64,000 nucleotides of DNA from Terrimonas sp. (lineage in GTDB: Bacteria; Bacteroidota; Bacteroidia; Chitinophagales; Chitinophagaceae): the NCBI RefSeq assembly GCF_003075435.1, contig NZ_QCZJ01000008.1, forward strand, positions 1 to 64,000. Reading direction: 5' to 3'. Within the stretch, counting starts at the first letter, position 1. Each line of letters starts with the position of its first letter. A program made the translations under genes and the position numbers. The notes below the pieces were generated by a model, which searched no databases, was not told the origin of the DNA, and saw nothing but the letters and a program-made list of their open reading frames with translations. Of this stretch, positions 19,779 to 27,895 are shown piece after piece.

Positions 19779-20012
19779 TTAGTACTTAGGAGTTACTATA
19801 ACAGTATCTCTCTTCACAGTAACAGAACAATTTGTACATTGAACGTTGATTTGCGTACTATTCCCATTACTTTGGCTGGATTGACCGGAACAACCTGCCA
19901 ATAAAATTGCAGCCCCAATAATTAAAAGGGGGAGAAGCCCACCGTCTATTTCCTGCATTTCGTCTTCCGTCAATGCAGTAAGTACCAGGCATTGCATTTC
20001 TATGTTTTTCAT
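19779..20012 (-). CDS. Double-glycine leader peptide with lipobox-like core (peptide A)
   Basis: A 77-residue secreted peptide precursor. Residues 1-25 form a leader ending EMQEIDGG, the type cut by C39 peptidases. The sequence after GG is LLPLLIIGAAILLAGC, so a lipobox-like LLAGC (Cys41) lies 16 residues past the cut. A Ser/Gln/Asn-rich tail and a CTNC pair follow. Annotation pipelines often label such peptides class IIb (lactobin/cerein-like) bacteriocins. Here a lipoprotein-like surface peptide is an alternative. It is paired with a paralogue 44 bases upstream. Confidence 0.75.
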   Translation of the reverse strand: MKNIEMQCLVLTALTEDEMQEIDGGLLPLLIIGAAILLAGCSGQSSQSNGNSTQINVQCTNCSVTVKRDTVIVTPKY

Positions 20013-20056
20013 TTTACTACTAAGTTTTATTGAAAATATAGTTTTCTCACTGGTAC

Positions 20057-20305
20057 TTAAGGTACTGGTGTGATTTGTAATGTACCGTGATTTGAGTTTG
20101 AAATAGAATCTCCAACATTTTGCGCATTAACTTGTACGTTAGTTTGACTAGAGCTTCCATTACTCTGATTGGTTTGCACACAACCTGCCAGTAAAACCAC
20201 CGCCCCAATAATTAAAAGAGGAAAAATACCACCATCAATATTTGCAGAATCCTCGAGTGAAACGGGAAATAATCCCATTTTTTGTAAGTCAATTGTTTGT
20301 GTCAT
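20057..20305 (-). CDS. Double-glycine leader peptide with lipobox-like core (peptide B)
   Basis: An 82-residue paralogue of the next peptide and the first gene of the export operon. The leader ends DSANIDGG (Gly25-Gly26) and is followed by IFPLLIIGAVVLLAGC, with Cys42 again 16 residues past the cut site. The downstream part is polar (NQSNGSSSQTN) and ends with short beta-like stretches. The segment LLIIGA-LLAGC is shared with peptide A, while leaders and tails differ. That pattern suggests a two-peptide system or a duplicated surface peptide. Confidence 0.75.
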   Translation of the reverse strand: MTQTIDLQKMGLFPVSLEDSANIDGGIFPLLIIGAVVLLAGCVQTNQSNGSSSQTNVQVNAQNVGDSISNSNHGTLQITPVP

Positions 20306-20512
20306 AGTTTTAGCTTTGAAGTGTTTTTAATACCCGTCTTAAGTGTGTTGCGCACACAGGGCATACGGCGGCTCTCCCTTATAGCTCGTCAGCTAATCTT
20401 AATGCCTGTTTGCAATTGGTCTTTGCAGGCGGGCAGCCACTAAGGTTACCAATCTTAGCATGCTGAAATTATACTTTAAAATTTGTAATAATAATTTTTC
20501 CCATATTTTTTT

Positions 20513-20529
20513 GTTTGACTATATCAAAC
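20513..20529. promoter_or_regulatory. Inverted repeat, candidate operator of the XRE gene
   Basis: GTTTGA and TCAAAC form perfect 6-base arms around a 5-base spacer, 54 bases upstream of the ATG of the XRE gene. The position and size fit an autoregulatory site. The rest of 20306-20512 has a hairpin-forming TGTG/CACA stretch and a GCCTG/CAGGC pair and no gene. Confidence 0.45.
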
Positions 20530-20582
20530 TTTGTTTACTTTTAAATCTATCAATTAAATTCAATTCACCTAAAAAGCTAACC

Positions 20583-20924
20583 ATGAATTTAACTGCTGCA
20601 ATAGGTAAAAGCATAAGACATTACAGGCTCTTAAAAAGCATTAAGTTAGAAACCCTTGCCAAACAGATTGAAGTAAGTAAAGCTACCATGAGCCAGATAG
20701 AAAATGGTCAGGTGGAAATAACCATTAGCCGTATTGAGAAAATAGCAAAAGCTTTGGAAGTGGAATATACCACATTAATTACCGTAAAAAACGGTAACAT
20801 TAAGATATTGAATAAGCCGCTTGATCAGGAATCTGCCGATTATAACCTGAATGTTGACAAAACCATTATAGAAAAAATACTGAACCTTACCGAGGAGGTG
20901 ATGAAATTAAAGACAAATGAGTAA
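20583..20924 (+). CDS. XRE-family HTH regulator
   Basis: A 113-residue DNA-binding protein. The HTH_3 domain occupies about residues 5-62 (IGKSIRHYRLLKSIKLETLAKQIEVSK, then ATMSQIENGQVEITISRIEKIAKALEV), with a short helical tail (ILNLTEEVMKLK) that could mediate dimerisation. A start at 20460 would add 41 hydrophobic, low-complexity residues in front and is unlikely; ATG 20583 begins right at the domain. It is divergent from the double-glycine peptide operon and may control it or itself. Confidence 0.85.
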   Translation: MNLTAAIGKSIRHYRLLKSIKLETLAKQIEVSKATMSQIENGQVEITISRIEKIAKALEVEYTTLITVKNGNIKILNKPLDQESADYNLNVDKTIIEKILNLTEEVMKLKTNE

Positions 20925-20928
20925 CTAA

Positions 20929-21393
20929 CTATTTGCTCTTATCAGAAACCAACAGGTCATAATCTTTTTTACGAACCAGAAAGTTATCTAAGCTTTTTAA
21001 TGAAAAAGGTACATTTTTTAATTCAAATATTTTTGAGGAATTGGTAAGCTTTATTTTGTCGAATGCCTGATATTTTATTGTTGTAAGCACTGTGGTATCA
21101 TTTATGTACGTAGCAACAATATTTGTAAGTATATATATATTCCTGTCGTCTCTGGTTGCTTTAAACGCCCGGAAATTTGTTGATGAATCCTTGGAAAAAC
21201 TATAGTGTTTATTGTTAAGGTTTAATTGAATAACAGTGTCCTTAAAACTTTCTGCGGTTAATATAATTTGGTCGGGTTTAAAATATTTTATCGAGTCAAT
21301 AGTAACTAATTGACGCGGTGTGATGCATACAAAAGATGAATTAGTTATTAAAGCAAAAAATAGAAATAGCAGGATAAAGCAACCCGGTTTCAT
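20929..21393 (-). CDS. Hypothetical secreted protein
   Basis: I do not recognise a family. The 154-residue protein has an N-terminal signal sequence (KPGCFILLFLFFALITNSSF), then a beta-rich soluble region with many Thr, Asn and Lys. It sits tail-to-tail with the XRE gene, 4 bases apart, and is followed on the same strand side by the outer-membrane protein gene. Confidence 0.65.
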   Translation of the reverse strand: MKPGCFILLFLFFALITNSSFVCITPRQLVTIDSIKYFKPDQIILTAESFKDTVIQLNLNNKHYSFSKDSSTNFRAFKATRDDRNIYILTNIVATYINDTTVLTTIKYQAFDKIKLTNSSKIFELKNVPFSLKSLDNFLVRKKDYDLLVSDKSK

Positions 21394-21426
21394 GAAATAC
21401 TTTATTAGATGGAAGTGAAACGTAAT

Positions 21427-22068
21427 TTATAACTTTCCCGGAAAGAAAAATCCTGCGCTCACAGTTATCATCCTGGGCGCTATACCCGGGCTTAAATCAT
21501 CATTTACAATATTGCCTAAACCGAAAGCATAACCACCGGTAACAAACCATTTATCTTTTACCTGATAACCAATTTTGCCAACAAGATTCATTTCAAACCT
21601 GCCATAAGCCGTATTGGCAAATTTCATTGGTGTTTTTTTTTCTTTACCATTTAAAAAATTTTTTTTATCCGTACCTGCAACAGCAATTGAAACAGAAGGC
21701 CCGAACTGAAAGAATAAACCCTCGCCATTATTCCTGGTATCAAATTGTAACAATGCGGGAATTTCAATAAAATGTATTCCCAGTGTATTATTTGCTACAG
21801 AATCCCGGAGCACATCATTGTATTGTACAGTAAAACCTTTTAAGCTGTATAACAATTGGGGAACAAAGTATAAATTTTTATCGAAAGGAACTTTCAGAAA
21901 AGCACCAACATGTAAACCATATCCGGGCTTTACCGGCACGACGGGCCCTTCAAAAACTTTTACCCTTGCATCTATTTGTTGCAAACCTCCCATAACGCCA
22001 TAGGATACCTGCGCACCTGTACATAAACTACAGAACAAAACAGCAGAACAAAGAAGTATCTTTTTCAT
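21427..22068 (-). CDS. Outer-membrane beta-barrel protein (porin family)
   Basis: A 213-residue protein from ATG 22068. MKKILLCSAVLFCSLCTGAQ is a typical cleavable signal peptide; a start eight residues earlier would spoil it. The mature part alternates hydrophobic and polar residues with glycine turns (YGVMGGLQQIDARV, FFQFGPSVSIAVAG, WFVTGGYAFGLGNIV), as in PorT/OmpW-like eight-strand barrels, and ends in a hydrophobic strand. Substrate and role are unknown. Confidence 0.8.
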   Translation of the reverse strand: MKKILLCSAVLFCSLCTGAQVSYGVMGGLQQIDARVKVFEGPVVPVKPGYGLHVGAFLKVPFDKNLYFVPQLLYSLKGFTVQYNDVLRDSVANNTLGIHFIEIPALLQFDTRNNGEGLFFQFGPSVSIAVAGTDKKNFLNGKEKKTPMKFANTAYGRFEMNLVGKIGYQVKDKWFVTGGYAFGLGNIVNDDLSPGIAPRMITVSAGFFFPGKL

Positions 22069-22129
22069 TGAGGTTCTACAAAATTTGCGCAAAAGTAATG
22101 GATTGGTGCAAAGTAGGCGAATATAATTC

Positions 22130-22666
22130 TCAGTTGAATTTTTGATTCATTGTCTTATTAAAATTATCGGATTTTCCTTTTTCTATAGAGAGACTTTCCC
22201 ATTTGTTTCCTCTAAGCATTTTGCCGATATAAATGATTTGCCCTACATGATGAGGATAATGTGCCAATTGCCTGTTGATGGCATCTGCTACAATTAATGG
22301 CTCGCTCCGTATGTAAATAGTTTTTAGAAGATCGGCTTCTTCCAGGCTTTCTAAAGCGTTTAAAAAGCAATACCATCCATTTTTCCATAACTCCAGCAAT
22401 GCTTCCTTACCGTAATGCTGGTCATTAAATTCTTTATCGCGGTTTCTCCAGGTCTTTTCTCCATCTTCTGTTAAGAAATTAGTCCATCGGCTCAGCATAT
22501 TACCGCTTACATGTTGAATAATAACAGCCACGCTGTTGGATGATTCATTGGGCTGGTAATAAAAATCCTTCTCATCTAATTGTGCAAAGGTTTTATCTGC
22601 CAGTTCCTTGTAATACTTTACTCTTGTTACGGCAGATTGCAGAAATATTTTTGAAAGCGTTTCCAT
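22130..22666 (-). CDS. DUF1572/DinB-like protein
   Basis: A 178-residue soluble four-helix-bundle protein of the DinB/DUF1572 kind. Metal-site candidates are His52 in IIQHVSGNM and the HYPHHVGQIIYIGK segment near residue 135, where the two late histidines of the family fall. The family includes putative metal-dependent thiol transferases; the substrate here is unknown. It lies alone between a barrel-protein gene and a transposase gene on the same strand. Confidence 0.8.
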   Translation of the reverse strand: METLSKIFLQSAVTRVKYYKELADKTFAQLDEKDFYYQPNESSNSVAVIIQHVSGNMLSRWTNFLTEDGEKTWRNRDKEFNDQHYGKEALLELWKNGWYCFLNALESLEEADLLKTIYIRSEPLIVADAINRQLAHYPHHVGQIIYIGKMLRGNKWESLSIEKGKSDNFNKTMNQKFN

Positions 22667-22730
22667 AATAATTGCTGGTTAAATATTATTTGATCGGTAA
22701 TAAAAGCTTTGCCACATCGTTAATATAATC

Positions 22731-23174
22731 TTATATATCCCATTTTAATGTTTTTTGATAATGCTTTAAAAATCTGTCATACTCTTCAGTAAAACTTACT
22801 TTTTTATGATGTTCAGGTTGATTAAGGATGTATTTGCACACTTTGTCAATATCATTTTTTGAGACAGAAAAAGCCGATGCAGATTGTTGCCAGGCAAATC
22901 TCCCCGCACAAAGTTTTTTGTCGTTAATAAATTTTGAAGAACTGTCTCCTACGATTGAAACAAGGGCGGCTTCAGAAATCTTGGGTGAACGGGATACCAG
23001 TAAATGAATATGCTCAGGATTAGCATAAATGCTATACATTTTTGAGTTGTTATTGTTAATAATACCAGTAATATATTTTTCTAATTTTTCCCGGAATCTT
23101 TCAGTGATCAGCGGCATTCTGTTTTCAGTAATCAGAATAAAATGAGTATAAAGATTGTGGTATTCTACTTTCAT
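22731..23174 (-). CDS. REP-associated (RAYT) / IS200-like Y1 transposase
   Basis: A 147-residue HUH single-strand transposase. The metal-binding HxH is NPEHIHLLV (His55, His57). The nucleophile helix is CKYILNQPEHH, where Tyr115 and Gln119 match the Y-x-x-x-Q spacing of IS200/IS605 TnpA. WQQSASAFSVS corresponds to the family's WQ-GYGAFSVS stretch with the GYG changed. All key residues are present, so it may be active. No tnpB and no clear IS ends are adjacent. Its start is 9 bases from a large repeat region (23183-24372), recalling RAYT genes that live beside repeats. Confidence 0.85.
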   Translation of the reverse strand: MKVEYHNLYTHFILITENRMPLITERFREKLEKYITGIINNNNSKMYSIYANPEHIHLLVSRSPKISEAALVSIVGDSSSKFINDKKLCAGRFAWQQSASAFSVSKNDIDKVCKYILNQPEHHKKVSFTEEYDRFLKHYQKTLKWDI

Positions 23175-23182
23175 GATTAGCT

Positions 23183-23470
23183 ATTAATAAGATAATAAGG
23201 TGGACTTATATTCAATTATAGTTACTAAGGTAATAAGGTTTTTAGAATTTACTTCTCTCTTATATAAAAACGGGGCGAAGATTACGGTAGTTGATTTTTG
23301 AGTAGTTAATAAGATAATAAGGTGGACTTATGTTCGATTATGGTTACTAAGGTAATAAGGTTTTTAGAATTCACGTCGCTGTTATAAAAAATAGGTGAAG
23401 ATTACTGTAGCCTATTTTCAGGAGTAGAGGGTGAATGAGTTAATAGGATGGATTTATACTCCAGTTATAT
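23183..23470 (-). repeat. Left repeat arm: two tandem units of about 122 bases plus a partial third
   Basis: Units start at about 23183 and 23305, with a degenerate one at about 23439. Each contains AATAAGATAATAAGG and, 25 or so bases on, GTTACTAAGGTAATAAGG. Read on the minus strand these become CCTTATTACCTTAGTAAC and CCTTATTATCTTATT, the same two words found in the right arm in plus orientation. The left arm is therefore a diverged inverted copy of the right arm. Confidence 0.75.
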
Positions 23471-23536
23471 GTATTGACCAGTATTTGAATCCACAACTCC
23501 GTTGAGTTTAGCTACTTGTTGTCAGACAGTTTATAC

Positions 23537-23586
23537 TTTTTCCTGCAACCCACTCTGTAGCGTGTGGGAGTGGATTGCAGGAAAAA
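23537..23586. repeat. Long stem-loop between the two repeat arms
   Basis: Outer arms of 12 bases (23537-23548 and 23575-23586) pair perfectly. After one C-A mismatch the inner arms CCACTC (23550-23555) and GAGTGG (23568-23573) also pair, around a 12-base loop. It lies between two oppositely oriented repeat arms. A T-run and A-run at its outer edges mean a bidirectional terminator is possible, but no gene ends nearby. Confidence 0.7.
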
Positions 23587-23674
23587 ATATTTTAGTAAGA
23601 ATTTGTAATATTAACTATAACTCTTCTTGGATGTCAGATTAGATCAAATATTAGCTTTTACATATTATATTATA

Positions 23675-24372
23675 CTTAGTAACAAAGCTATACCACATTA
23701 ATCAACCTTATTATTTTATTCCTGCAGAAGTATTTATCCTTCTGCTTTGCATTGTTATCAAGCATAATTAACACTCAGCCGTACACTGTTAATCATTTTT
23801 GTAGAAATACTTACAACGTATAAATTTTATTACCTTAGTAACAAAGCTATACTACACTAATCAACCTTATTATCTTATTCCGGCAAAAGTAATTACCCTC
23901 CTGCTTTGCATCAGTATCAAGCATAATCAATGCTCAATGATATGCCGTTAAATATTTTACAGAAATATTACAACGTATAAATTTTATTAACTTAGTAACA
24001 AAGTTATGCCGCATTAATCAACCTTATTATTTTATTTCTGCAAAAGTATTTATCCTCCTGCTTTGCATCATTATCAAACATAATTAATACTCAGCCGTAC
24101 ACTGTTAATCATTTTTGTAGAAATATTTACAATGTATAAATTTTATTACCTTAGTAACAAAGCTATACTACACTAATCAACCTTATTATCTTATTCCGGC
24201 AAAAGTAATTACCCTCCCGCTTTGCAGCAGTATAAAGCATAATAAACGCTCAATGATATGCCGTCAAATATTTTGCAGAAATATTTACAACGTATAAATT
24301 CTATTAACTTAGTAACAAAGCCATACCACACTATTCAACCTTATTATCTTATTCCTGCAAAAGTATTTATCT
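23675..24372 (+). repeat. Right repeat arm: four tandem units of about 158 bases plus a partial fifth, in an A-B-A-B pattern
   Basis: Units begin at 23675, 23834, 23991, 24150 and 24308 (periods 159, 157, 159, 158). Each starts CTTAGTAACAAAG and contains CAACCTTATTATNTTATT about 30 bases later. Units 1 and 3 share CAGCCGTACACTGTTAATC, while 2 and 4 share GCTCAATGATATGCCGT, so the array is a duplicated two-unit block. Unit 1 has a GCAGAAG/CTTCTGC hairpin (23724-23745). The array stops 31 bases before the M28 peptidase gene. Confidence 0.9.
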
Positions 24373-24402
24373 TCATTATATTAAAGACTATACAGCACCG
24401 TT

Positions 24403-26061
24403 ATGAAAAGAATCATTATTTACACTTTACTCGCCAGTGCAGTTTCCGGAATAATATCCTGTGGTGAAAATGGGAAAAAGCCAGATGCTGCTCAAAATGA
24501 CAGTGATACTTCCATCACCTCTCTTGTTACGGGGAAATATTTTGATAGCTGTATTACGATATTAGCATCTGATGAATTTGAGGGACGAAAGCCTTTTACT
24601 TCGGGAGAAGAAAAAACCGTAAGCTATCTCGAGACGCAATATAAAAACCTTGGGCTGCAACCCGGTAATGGTAACAGTTATTTCCAGGAAGTGCCAATGG
24701 TTGAAATAACATCTCAACCTTCAGATAAATATTCCATCTCAGGTGCTAAAGGAAAAGTGGAATTAAAATATCTTGATGATTTTGTTGCTGCCACACGTCG
24801 CATACAAGACCAGGTAAAAATAGAGAACGCTGAAATGGTTTTTGCAGGATACGGTATTGTGGCGCCGGAGTTTGGATGGAATGACTATGCAGGGTTGGAT
24901 GTGAAGGGTAAAGTGGTATTGGTGCTGGTAAATGATCCTGGCTTTTTTGACAGCAGCCTGTTTAAAGGCAGAACAATGACCTACTACGGAAGATGGACTT
25001 ATAAATTTGAAGAAGCTGCAAGGCAGGGTGCAGCAGGCATCATAATCATTCATGATGATAAGCCAGCAAGCTATGGCTGGAATGTTGTTCGCGGAAGTTG
25101 GTCAAAATCGAGGTTGTATTTGCAGGCAGAAGATAACAATATGTCGCGTGCCGCAATGGAAGGATGGATCACTATGCCATCGGCAAAAAAAATATTTACA
25201 CTGGCAGGCATCCCGGATACTCTTATGAAAGCTGCCGGGAAGAAAAATTTTAAAGCTGTGCCGCTTGGTTTAAAATCCTCAGTTATCATCAACAGTACTT
25301 TCAAAAAGTCTACTTCTAAAAATGTGCTGGCTTTATTACCGGGAACAGAGCAAAAAGACGAATATATTATTTACACAGCGCATTGGGATCATTTTGGCAA
25401 AGGAGAACCGGTAAATGGCGACTCAATATATAATGGGGCGGCTGATAATGCCTCAGGCACTGCCGCCCTGCTTGAAATTGCAAATGCGTTTACTCAGCTT
25501 AAAGAGAAACCTAAGCGCTCTGTATTGTTCCTCTCAGTTACCGCGGAAGAACAGGGGTTGCTTGGCTCTGAGTATTATGCGAAGCACCCGGTTTACCCTT
25601 CTGAAAAAACAGTAGCGGATATTAATATTGATGTATTGCAACCTTTTGGTAAAATGAAGGATATAGTTGTGGTTGGCAAAGGACAATCTGAATTAGATGA
25701 ATATATAGAAGCAGCGGCTAAAAAGCAGGGTAGGTATACGCGGGGAGAACCTGATCCTTCCGGCGGCTGGTATTTCAGGTCTGATCACTTCAATTTTGCT
25801 AAAATTGGTATACCTTCCTTATATGTTGAGAATGGAAGTGTGTCTGTTGAGCATGGAGAAGAATGGGGAGAAGCGCAAAAAGAAAAATATAACAATGAAA
25901 GATACCACAGTCCTGGGGATGAATATAATAAGTCCTGGGATCTGTCTGGCATTATAGATGATATGCGTTTACTCTTTGATGTTGGTTACAGGCTCAGCAA
26001 TGAGAAAAGTTTTCCTGGATGGAAACCTGGCTCGGAATTTAAAGCCATCAGGGAAAAATAA
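24403..26061 (+). CDS. M28-family zinc aminopeptidase lipoprotein
   Basis: Envelope-anchored metallo-aminopeptidase. A lipoprotein signal ends ISC at Cys20. A PA-type insert (about 140-260, containing GYGIVAPEFGWNDYAGLDVKGK) precedes the catalytic domain. The di-zinc ligands are visible: His327 with Asp329 (TAHWDHFG), Asp348 (GAADNASG), the Glu382-Glu383 pair (AEEQGLLGSEYY), Asp410 (NIDV) and His462 (RSDHFNF). All are intact. The 552-residue length is usual for PA-domain M28 proteins in Bacteroidota. It follows the repeat array by 31 bases. Confidence 0.92.
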   Translation: MKRIIIYTLLASAVSGIISCGENGKKPDAAQNDSDTSITSLVTGKYFDSCITILASDEFEGRKPFTSGEEKTVSYLETQYKNLGLQPGNGNSYFQEVPMVEITSQPSDKYSISGAKGKVELKYLDDFVAATRRIQDQVKIENAEMVFAGYGIVAPEFGWNDYAGLDVKGKVVLVLVNDPGFFDSSLFKGRTMTYYGRWTYKFEEAARQGAAGIIIIHDDKPASYGWNVVRGSWSKSRLYLQAEDNNMSRAAMEGWITMPSAKKIFTLAGIPDTLMKAAGKKNFKAVPLGLKSSVIINSTFKKSTSKNVLALLPGTEQKDEYIIYTAHWDHFGKGEPVNGDSIYNGAADNASGTAALLEIANAFTQLKEKPKRSVLFLSVTAEEQGLLGSEYYAKHPVYPSEKTVADINIDVLQPFGKMKDIVVVGKGQSELDEYIEAAAKKQGRYTRGEPDPSGGWYFRSDHFNFAKIGIPSLYVENGSVSVEHGEEWGEAQKEKYNNERYHSPGDEYNKSWDLSGIIDDMRLLFDVGYRLSNEKSFPGWKPGSEFKAIREK

Positions 26062-26119
26062 ATATCCACCATACAACGCCAGCATCCTAAAATACGACTC
26101 ATCTTAAAAACATACAATC

Positions 26120-26683
26120 ATGCTCGAAAATTTATTAGACCTCGTAAAGCAAAATGCAGGAAGTTCAATTATTAACAATCCTGCCATACCCAATGATCGC
26201 AATGAGGAAGCGATTACTGAAACTACACATTCTATTGCCGGTGGTTTGCAGGGGTTGCTTTCCCAGGGCGGTGGATTAAAAGATGTATTGAAAATGTTTG
26301 GCGGACAGGATGCTGCTACCAATAGTATCAGCCAGCAATTGTCGGGTGGTGTTATTCAAAACCTTATGGACAAATTCGGATTAGACCAGGGGTCAGCAGG
26401 AAGCATAGCCGGCGGACTTATCCCTTCTGTGCTGAGCAATCTCGTAGGCAGAACCAATGACCCTAATGATAATGGTTTTGATATTCAGAGTATTTTTAAT
26501 TCCTTATCGGGTGGACAAACTTCTAATATGAATATCGCAGGTTTATTATCAAAAGTACAGGGTGGGGGATTGGATGTTGACGGTGACGGCGATACAGATT
26601 TGCAAGACCTGATGGCTTTGTTTTCAAAAGGTAACAGCGGCGGTAGTATACTTGATAAAGTAAAAGGGCTGTTTGGTAATTAA
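26120..26683 (+). CDS. DUF937-like protein with EF-hand-type Asp repeat
   Basis: A 187-residue Gly/Ser/Gln-rich protein without signal peptide. Repeated helical segments (ITETTHSIAGGLQGLLSQGGGLKDVLKMFGG; LIPSVLSNLVGR) resemble the DUF937 fold. Near the C-terminus DVDGDGDTDLQDLMALF is an Asp-rich calcium-binding loop of EF-hand/dockerin type, followed by a short LDKVKGLFG tail. Function unknown. It may be co-transcribed with the preceding M28 gene (59-base gap) and ends before a strong terminator. Confidence 0.75.
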   Translation: MLENLLDLVKQNAGSSIINNPAIPNDRNEEAITETTHSIAGGLQGLLSQGGGLKDVLKMFGGQDAATNSISQQLSGGVIQNLMDKFGLDQGSAGSIAGGLIPSVLSNLVGRTNDPNDNGFDIQSIFNSLSGGQTSNMNIAGLLSKVQGGGLDVDGDGDTDLQDLMALFSKGNSGGSILDKVKGLFGN

Positions 26684-26708
26684 TAATATATTTGCAACTT
26701 AATTTTTT

Positions 26709-26736
26709 AAGGGAATAACCAGTTATTCCCTTTTTT
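26709..26736 (+). terminator. Rho-independent terminator after the DUF937-like gene
   Basis: Arms AAGGGAATAA and TTATTCCCTT enclose a 4-base loop and are followed by a run of T. This separates the DUF937-like gene from the SMR transporter gene. Confidence 0.85.
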
Positions 26737-26771
26737 ATTGAATGTATTTAACAGTTTAAAAATATAGTGTT

Positions 26772-27098
26772 ATGGCCTGGTTTATATTGATAATTGCAGG
26801 ATTGTTTGAAGTAGCTTTTACAACCTGTTTAAAAATGAGTGATAACTTTAAAAATCTATGGTGGAGTATTGGCTTTTTTGTTTCCATTACACTTAGTTTT
26901 TTGCTGCTTAATAAAGCCATTCAAACTATTCCCATCGGTACCAGCTATGCCGTATGGACTGGCATAGGCGCTGTTGGATCTGTTATAGTAGGCATCGCGC
27001 TTTTTAAAGAACCTGCTTCTTTCTGGAGAATGTTTTTTATTTTTCTTCTGATTGCATCTATCGCCGGGCTTAAAATTTCAACTACGGAAGAAAGCTGA
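26772..27098 (+). CDS. SMR-family small multidrug/guanidinium exporter
   Basis: A 108-residue protein with four membrane helices, working as an antiparallel dimer in the inner membrane. The essential Glu13 is in GLFEVAFTTCLK. TIPIGTSYAVWTGIGAVGSVI in helices 3 is typical of the family. The first helix resembles the SugE/Gdx branch, which exports guanidinium, more than EmrE, but the assignment is not certain. No guanidine riboswitch is evident upstream; that gap holds the terminator at 26709. Confidence 0.88.
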   Translation: MAWFILIIAGLFEVAFTTCLKMSDNFKNLWWSIGFFVSITLSFLLLNKAIQTIPIGTSYAVWTGIGAVGSVIVGIALFKEPASFWRMFFIFLLIASIAGLKISTTEES

Positions 27099-27104
27099 AC
27101 TGAA

Positions 27105-27578
27105 TTACAGTTTCCTGAGTTGTTTTATTTTTTCAAGGTATTCTACATCAACCTGGTCTTTTTTTCTGTTTACTATTTTCTTATTTTGAATGAGATGATT
27201 GATGTGCAGGAAAGGGATATGTACATCTTCAATGCTAACAATATTGCTCATGTTATAGCATTCCGAAAATGATAAATCTTCCAGCCCCTTCATCTCTGTC
27301 ATTATATCCAGCACTATACCTGCAGCATGAAAACTTGTCCATCCCGGAACAAACTGCATGGTTTCAATAGAGGGAAAATCGCCGTAATCAAGTTCTTTGA
27401 AAGCTTTGCGCAGGTTAATCCTGTTTTCCGAAGTATCTTCCAGCCACATATCAATATCATCAGTATTGCGATTATAGCCGTAAAAGCGGGTAGCTAAACC
27501 GCCAACCATAATAAACCGAACATTGTTATTATTCAATTTTCGCCAGAAATCAAGAAGGTCTTCATCCATTACATCCAT
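27105..27578 (-). CDS. Nucleotidyltransferase-fold protein (DUF6036-like)
   Basis: A 157-residue protein of the minimal nucleotidyltransferase superfamily. The signature GG (Gly26-Gly27 in FIMVGGLATRFYG) is followed by TDDIDMW with Asp41 and Asp43 as metal ligands, and LDIMTEM as the probable third acidic strand. Such proteins act as toxins of MNT/HEPN or AbiE type pairs, or as tRNA-modifying enzymes. No HEPN partner is visible. A small acidic ORF lies 23 bases upstream on the same strand. Confidence 0.8.
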   Translation of the reverse strand: MDVMDEDLLDFWRKLNNNNVRFIMVGGLATRFYGYNRNTDDIDMWLEDTSENRINLRKAFKELDYGDFPSIETMQFVPGWTSFHAAGIVLDIMTEMKGLEDLSFSECYNMSNIVSIEDVHIPFLHINHLIQNKKIVNRKKDQVDVEYLEKIKQLRKL

Positions 27579-27601
27579 AACCAGAAATATTATGATGTAA
27601 A

Positions 27602-27820
27602 TTATTGAAGTTTTTTGAACATGGCATTGCGGCGTATCATGCGGGTAAAACTCATTAATTTTTCAACAGGAGCAGCTTCTGCATCCTTAAGTAATCTTTG
27701 TTCTTCAGATTCGAAAACAAAACCCGCAGTGCTTTTTGCCGGGGGAGCAGTATACAAAGCGTCAGGTTCATTAACCTGCTCTGGTTGGCTATCGCTGGTA
27801 TATTGCTTATTTGCTGCCAT
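27602..27820 (-). CDS. Small hypothetical protein upstream of the nucleotidyltransferase
   Basis: A 72-residue hydrophilic protein (MAANKQYTSDSQPEQ...), with a disordered Pro/Ala-rich first half and a charged helical second half (SEEQRLLKDAEAAPVEKLMSFTRMIRRNAMFKKL). No known domain. Spacing suggests an operon with the nucleotidyltransferase gene, and it could be its partner or antitoxin; this is inference from position alone. Confidence 0.55.
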   Translation of the reverse strand: MAANKQYTSDSQPEQVNEPDALYTAPPAKSTAGFVFESEEQRLLKDAEAAPVEKLMSFTRMIRRNAMFKKLQ

Positions 27821-27895
27821 GCCACAAATTTAAGCCTTATTGGTGTGTTTTGCAATGGGGGTGCATTTAAAATTCACTTCCAATGCTCATATTCG

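Noticed and set aside
20460-20582. Longer start of the XRE regulator
   Set aside because: It adds 41 low-complexity hydrophobic residues, spans the probable operator, and the HTH domain begins at ATG 20583.
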